Below are positions 1 through 5,225 of a stretch of 5,225 bases of DNA, in pieces. Under the pieces are notes generated by a model that saw only the letters and a list, made by a program, of their open reading frames with translations, did no database searches and had not been told where the DNA came from. How positions within the stretch are numbered: the first letter of the stretch is position 1; every line of letters starts with the position of its first letter. The DNA is taken from positions 1-5,225 of the forward strand of contig JACQGT010000321.1 in NCBI GenBank assembly GCA_016199425.1, in the 5' to 3' direction. The DNA comes from Chloroflexota bacterium. Lineage in GTDB: Bacteria > Chloroflexota > Anaerolineae > Caldilineales > Caldilineaceae. The translations under genes and the position numbers were made by a program.

Positions 1-32
1 GAGCAATTGTGCCCCCAACTTGAAATAGACCC

Positions 33-60
33 CTACTACCTGCCACTTGCAACCTGCTAC
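33..60. repeat. Degenerate heptamer tandem repeat at the 3' end of prfB
   Basis: Four imperfect 7-base units run head to tail: CTACTAC, CTGCCAC, TTGCAAC and CTGCTAC. The last unit contains the complement of the prfB stop codon (57-59), so the repeat runs into the end of the gene. It resembles the short tandemly repeated heptamers known from some cyanobacterial and other genomes. No function can be assigned. The rest of positions 1-56 holds no gene that I can see. Confidence 0.55.
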
Positions 61-1152
61 TCTTCCCCCACCTGCTGTTTGAGCCAGGCCTGGATGAATA
101 GATCCAAATCCCCGTCCAGCACAGCGGTTGGGTTGCCGGTCTCGGCGTCCGTGCGCAGGTCCTTTACCATCTGGTAAGGATGGAGCACATACGAACGAAT
201 CTGTGTGCCAAAGTCGGCGTGGACGTTCTGCCCCTTCAACCGCGCTCGTTCCTCGGCGATCTTCTCCTGCTCGATTTCGTAGAGCTTACCCCGCAGGATT
301 TTAATGGCCAGTTCCCGGTTCTGGGTTTGGCTGCGTTCGTTCTGGCAGGTGACGACGATACCCGACGGCTCGTGGAAGAGACGCACGGCGGTAGCGTTCT
401 TCTGCACATTCTGCCCCCCCGCGCCGCTGCTCAGGAAAATGTCGATGCGAATGTCGTTGGGGTTGATTTCGATCTCCACATCCTCGTCGATGATGGGCAT
501 GACTTCCAGTTTGGCGAAGCTGGTGTGGCGGCGCGCACCAGAGTCGAAAGGGCTGATGCGCACCAGCCGGTGGGTGCCCTTTTCGGCGCGCAGATAGCCG
601 TAGGCGTATGCACCGTAGACTTCGATTGTGGCGCTTTTGATGCCTGCCTCTTCGCCTTCGCTCAGGTCGGTGATCTCAGTTTTGTAGCCCTTCTTCTCCG
701 CCCAACGCAGATACATGCGCAGGAGCATCTCGGCCCAGTCCTGGGCTTCCGTCCCGCCCGCGCCGGCGTGGATGCTGATGATGGCCGCGCCCCGGTCATA
801 CTTGCCGCCCAGGACCAGGTCGAACTCTCGCTGCTCCAGTTCGGCGGCCAGAGCATCGGCTTCGCTCTCCAATTCGGTGAGCAGGTCCGGTTCCTCCTCG
901 GCCATTGCGTGGAGTTCCAGCGCGTCGGCAGCCCGGCGGCGCAGATCGTCCCAGGCGTTCACTTGGGTTTGCAGGCCGCTCAGCTCCTGCATTTTGCGCT
1001 GGGCCACCTGGGGATCATCCCAAAAGTCAGGCGTCACACTCTCTTTTTCCAGCGTGGCTACAGCTTCTGCTTTGCCCGGCAGGTCAAAGACGCCCCCGGA
1101 TCACATCCACGCGCTCTAGGATTTGGTTTAGACGGTTATTCAGTTCGCTCAC
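57..1152 (-). CDS. prfB: Peptide chain release factor 2 (RF2), expressed by programmed +1 frameshift
   Basis: RF2 recognises UGA and UAA in the ribosomal A site and triggers peptide release. Identity is clear: the protein carries the stop-codon-reading SPF tripeptide (residues 200-202 of the full product) and the peptidyl-tRNA hydrolysis motif GGQ (245-247) in the context SSGAGGQNVQKN. The long frame alone begins at a GTG (1037) and lacks the family's N-terminus. The missing part lies upstream in another frame: a GTG at 1152-1150, 6 bases after GAGG, encodes MSELNNRLNQILERVDVIRGRL and ends at an in-frame UGA (1086-1084). Skipping one base there continues as DLPGKAEAVATLEKES into the main frame. 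The joined product is 364 residues, almost equal to E. coli RF2 (365). A TATACT at 1180-1175 may be the -10 box, but no good -35 is seen. The gene lies 124 bp downstream of ftsY in the same direction. Confidence 0.97.
1083..1098 (-). promoter_or_regulatory. prfB +1 programmed frameshift site with internal Shine-Dalgarno
   Basis: The site reads CGG GGG CGT CTT TGA C. It matches the E. coli prfB site (AGG GGG TAT CTT TGA C) in its G-run, the slippery CTT, the UGA stop and the following C, all at identical spacing. In the known mechanism the G-run pairs with 16S rRNA, and slow UGA decoding when RF2 is scarce lets the CUU-bound tRNA slip by one base. RF2 thereby regulates its own synthesis. The stop comes after codon 22, close to the usual position in the family. 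Confidence 0.95.
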
Positions 1153-1217
1153 GGATAACCTCGGGTATGCTTGTAGTATAACGGTTCTCAAATTACGAAA
1201 CTGAGCTGGTTGGGTTT

Positions 1218-1266
1218 TGATGATGGGATGATGGCAGACGTGCATTATCCCATCATCTCATCATCC
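1218..1266. repeat. Inverted repeat made of GATGATGG octamers between ftsY and prfB
   Basis: Two exact GATGATGG octamers (1219-1234) face a near-perfect inverted copy, CCATCATCTCATCATC (1250-1265). They make a 16-bp stem with one mismatch around a 15-base loop. It lies just downstream of the ftsY stop codon and could fold in the ftsY transcript. The leftward strand after the stem reads AAAACCC rather than a U-run, so it is not a standard intrinsic terminator. A dispersed intergenic repeat or mRNA-end stabiliser is more likely. Confidence 0.6.
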
Positions 1267-1276
1267 TCTTTTCCCG

Positions 1277-2227
1277 CTATTCCCCAACCAATCCTTCGAC
1301 AAACGCCACCGGGTCAAACTCGGCCAGGTCTTCGATCTTCTCGCCAGTCCCAACAAAGCGCACAGGCACACCCAGCACTTTTTTGATACTGAGGACAGCG
1401 CCGCCTTTGGACGTGCCGTCCAATTTGGTCAGCACGAGGCCGGTGACGCCTGCCGTCTCTTTGAAGCCTTTGGCCTGCAGAATGGCATTCTGCCCGGTGG
1501 AGGCGTCCAGCACCAGGAGCGTCTCGTGGGGGGCGCGGTGGACCTGTTTGGCCGCCACCCGGCGCATCTTCTCCAACTCCTGCATCAGATTGAATTTGTT
1601 CTGCAGGCGGCCCGCAGTGTCGGCGATAAGTATCTCGGCTTTGCGGCTCTCCTGGCTGGCGCGCATGGCGTCGAAAAGGACGGCTGCGGGATCGGAGCCG
1701 GGGGCCTGGGCGATCACTTCCACGCCCGCCCGTTTGCCCCACACCTGCAACTGTTCGATGGCCGCGGCCCGGAAAGTGTCCCCCGCGGCCAGGACGACCT
1801 TCTTGCCCCGCAGCCGGTAGCGGTGGGCCAGCTTGCCAATCGTCGTCGTCTTGCCCGATCCGTTCACTCCCACCACCAGCACAACCGTCAAAATGCGGGG
1901 CTGCTCGATCTGCAAAGGTTCGTCGGCCTTAAGCAGATTTACCATCTCCTGTTTGAGGATGAGATAGGCGTCATTTGTGGCTTTGATGCCTTCCTTTTCC
2001 ACACGGACACGGGCCTTCTCCACCAGTTCGCTGGTGGTCTCCATACCCACATCGGCCATAATCAGTGTCTCTTCCAACTCATCCCACAGCTCGTCGGTGA
2101 TTTCGTTGGCCTGGAAGATTGTGCCGATGCGCCCCAGAATACCGCCCCGGGTCTTTTGCAGGCTCTGCTCCAGCAGAAGTTCGTCCTGGCTCTTCTCCTC
2201 TTGCTTGCCAAATAATCGTCGGAACAA
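1277..2227 (-). CDS. ftsY: Signal recognition particle receptor FtsY
   Basis: FtsY is the membrane-associated SRP receptor GTPase. It pairs with Ffh to deliver ribosomes making membrane proteins to the translocon. All SRP-GTPase motifs are present: P-loop GVNGSGKTT (120-128), DTFRAAA (150-156), DTAGR (203-207), TKLDG (267-271) and the closing GTGEKIEDL (293-301). The helical N domain covers about residues 10-100. At 316 residues it lacks the long acidic A domain of E. coli FtsY (497 residues), as is usual for compact homologues; the short basic start MFRRLFGK may help membrane contact. The start is TTG. An in-frame TAG lies a short way upstream, no other good start codon intervenes, and AAAGG sits about 9 bases before it. 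The gene follows the LysM-M23 gene by 226 bp with its own promoter. Confidence 0.96.
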   Translation of the reverse strand: MFRRLFGKQEEKSQDELLLEQSLQKTRGGILGRIGTIFQANEITDELWDELEETLIMADVGMETTSELVEKARVRVEKEGIKATNDAYLILKQEMVNLLKADEPLQIEQPRILTVVLVVGVNGSGKTTTIGKLAHRYRLRGKKVVLAAGDTFRAAAIEQLQVWGKRAGVEVIAQAPGSDPAAVLFDAMRASQESRKAEILIADTAGRLQNKFNLMQELEKMRRVAAKQVHRAPHETLLVLDASTGQNAILQAKGFKETAGVTGLVLTKLDGTSKGGAVLSIKKVLGVPVRFVGTGEKIEDLAEFDPVAFVEGLVGE

Positions 2228-2279
2228 ATGGTTGCGCCTTTGGGTGTGCTACGTTTGATCAGTCAGATGTAACTCAAAG

Positions 2280-2288
2280 ATTATAGCA
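2280..2288 (-). promoter_or_regulatory. Extended -10 promoter for ftsY
   Basis: The leftward strand reads TGCTATAAT, a perfect extended -10 (TGn-TATAAT), about 50 bases upstream of the ftsY TTG. No convincing -35 hexamer lies 16-18 bases further upstream, which extended -10 promoters can tolerate. The predicted transcript start near 2273 leaves a leader of about 45 bases. Confidence 0.6.
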
Positions 2289-2453
2289 GGTTGGCGGGCA
2301 AGAAGAAAACACTACAGCGGATAAAGACAAGAACGGATTCGTCGCCAGACAATCGGTTGTCCCACAACAAACCGTTGTTGTCCAAACCCGTTGTAGTCTA
2401 GCCCCAAGTTCCCCAAATATGGAGAAGATACCCGCCGCTTTGCCTCCATCCCC
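2286..2453. other. Intergenic spacer between the LysM-M23 gene and ftsY
   Basis: No gene is apparent in this stretch. It holds one small hairpin (ACAACAA, ACCG, TTGTTGT at 2364-2381) and loosely repeated CCGTTGT-like words (about 2355-2395). The hairpin is AT-rich and has no U-run on the leftward strand, so it does not qualify as an intrinsic terminator. Confidence 0.5.
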
Positions 2454-3311
2454 TCACCTACCCAACAGTCCCAGCGGATCCACGCGCCGCCCAAAATCCC
2501 GAATCTCAAAGTGGAGATGGGGGCCGGTGCTGTTGCCGGTGGAGCCGACGCGACCGATGAGTTGGCCCTGGGCCACCACCTGGCCTTCGCTGACAAAAAT
2601 TTCGCTCAGATGCCCGTAGAGGGTGAGGTAGTCGATCTTGTGGTCGATGACGACAAAGTTGCCGTAGCCGCCGTCGCTCCAGCCGGCGCGAACGACCACC
2701 CCGCGGTCCGCGGCAGTGACAGGCGTGCCCGCCCACGCGCCCACGTCAATAGCGCTGTGGCCTGTGTGGAATGTCTGGGTAAGCCAACCGTAGACGGGCC
2801 AGGCGAAGTGGCCGCTGCCGTAGGGCCAGTTGGCGGGCAGGGGCATCTGCTCGGCAGCAGACGGGGTGACTGCGGATTCGCCGCCGGTCCAGATGGGCAG
2901 GCTGTTGGGCGGAGCCGGCTCTGTGGAGGGGATGAGGGGAATGCGCAGATGGCGAATGATTTCACCCCCGCGCCGGTTCCAGGGATCGGCCACAATATCG
3001 CTTACGGTGACGCCGTATGCGGTTGCAATGCCAGTAAGAGTGTCGCCAGATTGGACTGTGTAACAGACGAAAGGGGCATCGGGCACGGTCAGGGTGTTGC
3101 CGACGACCAGAGGCTGATCCCACCCAAAGGAGGGGGAAACCAGGCAGCCCATCTGCTCCAGGTCCAGCCCCATTTCCAGGGAGACAGACAGGAGGGTGTC
3201 GCCGGAACGCACGACGTATTGCAGACCCGCGGGCCACCCGCCATTGACCGGCGGCGGCACATCCTGGGCCGACACGGCAACAGACAAGAAGAGACAAAAC
3301 CACAAAGACAC
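2454..3311 (-). CDS. Secreted LysM-M23 peptidoglycan hydrolase (LytM/NlpD type)
   Basis: This is a cell-wall enzyme or its activator. Two LysM domains bind peptidoglycan (about residues 32-77 and 84-126, each beginning YxVxSGDTL). A Pro/Ser-rich linker follows (about 127-165), then an M23 zinc endopeptidase domain (about 168-285). The M23 metal and catalytic residues look intact: H185 and D189 (HSAID), H234 (YGHL), and H265 and H267 (GPHLHFE), so it is probably active. The N-terminus is hydrophobic and ends in VSA before QD, a good signal-peptidase site. From the GTG at 3311, however, the signal would be only 15 residues with no basic segment and no close ribosome binding site (AAGGGG lies 18-19 bases away). 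That GTG is the first conventional start in its frame after a TGA at 3377-3375, and it lies inside an octamer repeat. The ATG at 3406 overlaps the stop of the upstream gene but is in another frame. Confidence 0.88.
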   Translation of the reverse strand: MSLWFCLFLSVAVSAQDVPPPVNGGWPAGLQYVVRSGDTLLSVSLEMGLDLEQMGCLVSPSFGWDQPLVVGNTLTVPDAPFVCYTVQSGDTLTGIATAYGVTVSDIVADPWNRRGGEIIRHLRIPLIPSTEPAPPNSLPIWTGGESAVTPSAAEQMPLPANWPYGSGHFAWPVYGWLTQTFHTGHSAIDVGAWAGTPVTAADRGVVVRAGWSDGGYGNFVVIDHKIDYLTLYGHLSEIFVSEGQVVAQGQLIGRVGSTGNSTGPHLHFEIRDFGRRVDPLGLLGR

Positions 3312-3375
3312 AAAGAAGAAAGTGATAAATCCCCTTCGTGTCTTTGTGTCTTTGTGTCTTTGTGTCTTTGTGGTT
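3298..3375. repeat. Octamer tandem and inverted repeat (GTGTCTTT family)
   Basis: Four exact copies of GTGTCTTT (3338-3369) plus a partial fifth form the right side. Inverted copies form the left side. The outer arms are a perfect 18-bp inverted repeat: AACCACAAAGACACAAAG (3298-3315) and its complement (3358-3375). The element lies across the 5' end of the LysM-M23 gene and contains its predicted GTG start (3311). Because the unit is 8 bases, any change in copy number shifts the reading frame of a translation passing through it. Similar CACAAAGA-type repeats occur between genes in several bacteria; I know no proven function. Confidence 0.85.
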
Positions 3376-3402
3376 CAGGCTGTTGAATCAGCGGCGCAGG
3401 TT

Positions 3403-4014
3403 TCATTCTGTGGCTGTGACGAAGACTGAACTCTTCTTCCAATCCTTGCGCCGCTCCTGCACGGACTTGAGATAGCAGCGCCCCTCTTTGTCCCGGATGT
3501 CGTGCAGGCTGTGGCGCAGAAGGGTGACGGCCACGCCCCCTTTCATGCTCACGTGGATGTCGTAGCGGCTGAAATCGGTGATCAGCCCGCGGATGAGCGC
3601 ACCGTCGCGCAGGGTGATAAAGATGACCGTGCGCTCCTGCATCAGGGAGTAGAGGGTTTTGTTCTTGACAAACTGGCGCTCCCGGTGGAAGACGGTGGGG
3701 TCCAGCCCCAGGCCCGCCACCGCGGGGTCGGGCTTGACCAGCTTCGCCACCGCCGCGGTCTGCTCGGCGGGATAGAGAAAGTGGATGTCGTGCTTGCGCA
3801 GGCTCTCCGGTTCGCCGTCCGCTGGCGTCAGCATCACGTCGTAAGCCTCCACGCCGGTCAGCCGGGCGGTGACGACCCGGCCCGGATGGGCATGGAAGTT
3901 CCACAGCGCGCCCGAGGCCAGTGCGTCATCGAAGACCGAGTGGCTGTCGTGTGCGGTCAGGTACTCTTTGAATCCAGCCAGGTGGCCGGGGGTGGGATTG
4001 GGTGATTGGGTCAT
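3403..4014 (-). CDS. Putative tandem Sm/Hfq-like RNA-binding protein
   Basis: I do not recognise a named family, but the sequence suggests two Sm-like folds in one chain. The second (about residues 120-174) follows Hfq closely in layout: LYSLMQERTVIFITLRDG, then LIRGLITDFSRYDIHV, then a strand ending LLRHSLHDI, where Hfq has its YKHAIS motif. The first (about 40-83) has a matching pattern: GRVVTARLTGVEAYDVML, then LRKHDIHFLYP, with an exact KH. A linker of about 35 residues joins them, and a basic tail follows (175-195, including QERRKDWKK). By analogy it could bind RNA, with two repeats per subunit replacing some of the six Hfq subunits; that is inference. The start at ATG 4014 gives 203 residues. 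A GTG at 4065 would add 17 residues of low-complexity character; neither start has a clear ribosome binding site. The gene diverges from the GntR gene, and its TGA overlaps an ATG (ATGA, 3406-3403) ahead of the LysM-M23 gene. Confidence 0.72.
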   Translation of the reverse strand: MTQSPNPTPGHLAGFKEYLTAHDSHSVFDDALASGALWNFHAHPGRVVTARLTGVEAYDVMLTPADGEPESLRKHDIHFLYPAEQTAAVAKLVKPDPAVAGLGLDPTVFHRERQFVKNKTLYSLMQERTVIFITLRDGALIRGLITDFSRYDIHVSMKGGVAVTLLRHSLHDIRDKEGRCYLKSVQERRKDWKKSSVFVTATE

Positions 4015-4020
4015 TGGGCA
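3997..4020. repeat. Octamer tandem repeat over the start of the Sm-like gene
   Basis: Three near-identical 8-base units lie head to tail: ATTGGGTG, ATTGGGTC and ATTGGGCA. On the coding strand they read TGCCCAAT, GACCCAAT, CACCCAAT. The ATG start codon (4014-4012) is created at the junction of the first two units, so the start and residues 1-6 are repeat-encoded. Confidence 0.65.
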
Positions 4021-4112
4021 GTGGCGCTGACGGGACTGTATACTGATTGATCGGAACTGTAGCACAAAGGGCGCGCCGGGCGCAAATGGAATCGAAAGAG
4101 ACGGGCGTATTA

Positions 4113-4141
4113 TTGACTTTTTCCATCCGTTTTTTTATAAT
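4113..4141 (+). promoter_or_regulatory. Sigma70-type promoter for the GntR-family gene
   Basis: TTGACT (4113-4118) and TATAAT (4136-4141) are separated by exactly 17 bases. Together they match the housekeeping consensus at 11 of 12 positions. Transcription should begin near 4148, inside the inverted-repeat operator. This is by far the strongest promoter in the window and would give a leader of about 95 bases to the ATG at 4243. Confidence 0.85.
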
Positions 4142-4176
4142 CAATCAAGGATTTGATTGATTGGATCAATCAAATC
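4141..4176. promoter_or_regulatory. Probable operator of the GntR-family regulator
   Basis: A perfect 12-bp inverted repeat, GATTTGATTGAT / TGG / ATCAATCAAATC, spans 4150-4176. A further half-site, TCAATCAA (4141-4148), shares one base with the -10 box and forms a second inverted repeat with TTGATTGA (4153-4160). Three alternating half-sites thus sit at spacings of 12-13 bases, about one helical turn, from the -10 box to about +28. A dimeric repressor bound here would block RNA polymerase, so negative autoregulation by the adjacent GntR-family protein is the simplest reading. Confidence 0.8.
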
Positions 4177-4242
4177 GTTCATCTCTGGTCGCTCGCGGAG
4201 TCGGGTTGCCAGATTATAGGTTCCAGCAACGGCGCAAACCCC

Positions 4243-4971
4243 ATGTCCTTGTTCCAGATCGAATCCGACTTTCTCCGCTACCTCCTCGCCCAGGGCTGCA
4301 TGCCCGGTAGTCGCCTACCCTCCCTCAACGAAATCAGCAACGAAATCGGTATCAGCGTCGGCAAGTTGCGCGAGCAGTTGGAAGTGGCGCGGGTGCTGGG
4401 TCTGATCGAGGCCAGCCCGCGCCGGGGTATCCATTACACCGGGTACGACTTTCTGCCCGCGGTGCGCCAGAGCCTGATGGTTGGTCTGAGCCTGAACCGC
4501 CCACTGTTCGATGGCTACAGCGCGCTGCGCAGTCATCTGGAAATTGCCTTCTGGGACGAGGCGGTGAGCCAACTGACCGGCGAGGACCATACGCGGCTGC
4601 GGTGGCTGGTGGGGCAAGCCTGGGCCAAACTGCAACAGGAGCGCATCCAGATTCCCCACGCCGAGCACCGGGCTTTTCACATGACGATCTTCCAGCGGTT
4701 GGACAATCTTTTTGTCACCGGTCTGCTGGAAGCCTATTGGGATGCCTACGAAGCGGTGGAACTGAACACCTACGCCGACTACCGCTATCTGACCGCGGTC
4801 TGGCGCTATCACGAGCAGATCGCCGAAGCCATCGCCGCCGGTACGTTTGACGAAGCCCGCCAACTGCACATTGCCCACATGGAGCTTCTGAGCAGCCGGG
4901 GCGCGTCACTGGAGACTGAACCATTGCTACAGCCGGCGGATTTGCCTGTGTCCGCCGGAGTCGTTCAATAG
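4243..4971 (+). CDS. GntR-family transcriptional regulator with FCD-type effector domain
   Basis: This is a DNA-binding regulator that probably responds to a carboxylic acid. The N-terminal winged helix-turn-helix (about residues 4-66) has the GntR layout: PGSRLPSLNEISNEIGISVG, then REQLEVARVLGLIE. The C-terminal helical domain (about 85-220) fits FCD: HRAFHMTIF (142-150), YHEQIAEAI (189-197) and HIAHM (209-213). The usual metal-binding pattern is DxxFH plus two later histidines. Here H142 stands in the Asp place, with H146, H190 and H212. The start at ATG 4243 gives 242 residues and puts the winged helix at the usual place, but no ribosome binding site precedes it. A TTG at 4153 would add 30 residues; it lies inside the operator only a few bases after the predicted transcript start, so it is less likely. 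The 2-oxoacid oxidoreductase gene 54 bp downstream is the likely target. Confidence 0.9.
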   Translation: MSLFQIESDFLRYLLAQGCMPGSRLPSLNEISNEIGISVGKLREQLEVARVLGLIEASPRRGIHYTGYDFLPAVRQSLMVGLSLNRPLFDGYSALRSHLEIAFWDEAVSQLTGEDHTRLRWLVGQAWAKLQQERIQIPHAEHRAFHMTIFQRLDNLFVTGLLEAYWDAYEAVELNTYADYRYLTAVWRYHEQIAEAIAAGTFDEARQLHIAHMELLSSRGASLETEPLLQPADLPVSAGVVQ

Positions 4972-5012
4972 AAATTCCAACACCTGTTTGTTCTCGTACT
5001 TTTCGCCTCAGC

Positions 5013-5018
5013 AAGGAG
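5013..5018 (+). promoter_or_regulatory. Strong ribosome binding site for the oxidoreductase gene
   Basis: AAGGAG lies 7 bases before the ATG at 5026 and complements the 16S rRNA tail well. It fixes the start of the last gene. No separate promoter or operator copy is evident in the 54 bases after the regulator's stop codon, which favours co-transcription from the promoter at 4113-4141. Confidence 0.85.
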
Positions 5019-5025
5019 AACCCCC

Positions 5026-5225
5026 ATGACGATTGCAGTGCAGGAAGCGCCGGTCCGTCCGGTAGAAGTGCTTGAGAATGTCAACGATTTCGCCATCAAT
5101 GTGGCAACGGCCAACGGCTCCGGCAGCCAGACCAGCAACGGCGTTCTGGTGCGCGCCCTCTTCAAAATGGGCATACCGGTCACGGCCAAAAATCTCTTCC
5201 CCAGCAACATCCAGGGGCTGCCCAC
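5026..5225 (+). CDS. 2-oxoacid:ferredoxin oxidoreductase, alpha (gamma-alpha fused) subunit, 5' part only
   Basis: The gene runs off the window after 66 complete codons. The visible part is the start of the gamma domain of a KorA-type subunit: NDFAINVATANGSGSQTSNG (residues 22-41), then FKMGIPVTAKNLFPSNIQGL. The NGSGSQ and KNLFPSNIQGLP stretches are characteristic of this family. These enzymes oxidatively decarboxylate a 2-oxoacid (often 2-oxoglutarate) to its acyl-CoA and reduce ferredoxin, acting in the cytoplasm with a TPP-binding beta subunit, which would be expected just downstream. The exact substrate cannot be told from this fragment. It lies 54 bp after the GntR-family regulator in the same direction. 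Confidence 0.88.
   Translation, partial: MTIAVQEAPVRPVEVLENVNDFAINVATANGSGSQTSNGVLVRALFKMGIPVTAKNLFPSNIQGLP

Noticed and set aside
180..1181. Long rightward open frame of 333 codons
   Set aside because: It lies antisense over the unmistakable prfB gene, has no recognisable family pattern, and is explained by the high-GC codon bias of prfB.
1526..2215. Rightward open frame of 229 codons across ftsY
   Set aside because: It is the antisense shadow of ftsY, whose GTPase motifs are complete; no domain or ribosome binding site supports it.
2364..2381. Hairpin as terminator of the LysM-M23 gene
   Set aside because: The stem is 7 bp and AT-rich, with no U-run on the transcribed strand.
3298..3375. 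Possible CRISPR array
   Set aside because: The repeat unit is only 8 bases with no spacers between units, so it is a simple tandem repeat.
2511..3386. Rightward open frame of 291 codons over the LysM-M23 gene
   Set aside because: It is antisense to a gene with clear LysM and M23 motifs; its end is only translated octamer repeat.
3089..3904. Leftward open frame of 271 codons spanning the Sm-like and LysM-M23 genes
   Set aside because: It is out of frame with both proteins and Arg/Pro/Gly-rich. Only the internal ATG at 3406 in this frame is of interest, and it is discussed under the octamer repeat.
4315..4878. Leftward open frame of 187 codons in the regulator
   Set aside because: It is antisense to the GntR-family gene, which has a coherent winged-helix and FCD pattern.
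4965..5225. Leftward open frame at the right edge
   Set aside because: It is antisense to the oxidoreductase start, which has an excellent ribosome binding site and family motifs.

Overview
This window looks like a chromosomal segment from a moderately GC-rich bacterium, most plausibly a member of the Chloroflexota. That assignment is tentative. It rests on the wording of the RF2 and 2-oxoacid:ferredoxin oxidoreductase sequences, the short FtsY without an acidic domain, and the style of short tandem repeats at gene edges. No rRNA, tRNA, CRISPR array or transposase is visible.

Layout. Four genes run leftward: a two-domain Sm/Hfq-like protein (about 4014-3403), a LysM-M23 peptidoglycan hydrolase (3311-2454, perhaps starting at 3406), ftsY (2227-1277) and prfB (1152-57). 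prfB needs a programmed +1 frameshift at 1086-1084, so its true start lies 115 bases upstream of the start a simple ORF search gives. On the other side of an intergenic region at about 4015-4242, a GntR-family regulator (4243-4971) and the 5' end of a 2-oxoacid:ferredoxin oxidoreductase alpha-subunit gene (5026 to the window edge) run rightward.

How the parts work together. prfB and ftsY are housekeeping genes for translation termination and co-translational membrane targeting. The regulator is preceded by a near-consensus sigma70-type promoter, and a perfect 12-bp inverted repeat lies where the transcript would start, which points to autoregulation. The oxidoreductase gene follows after 54 bp with its own strong ribosome binding site, so the regulator probably controls 2-oxoacid metabolism in one operon. 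The Sm-like gene ends in an ATGA overlap with a possible start of the hydrolase gene, which suggests translational coupling.

Most unusual points. (1) The 203-residue protein appears to carry two Hfq/Sm-like folds in one chain, each with an RH/KH-type motif. (2) A tandem octamer repeat separates the ATGA-coupled start from the hydrolase reading frame; losing one 8-base unit would join them and give a much better signal peptide. (3) Several gene edges lie inside 7- or 8-base tandem repeats: the prfB stop, the Sm-like start and the hydrolase start.
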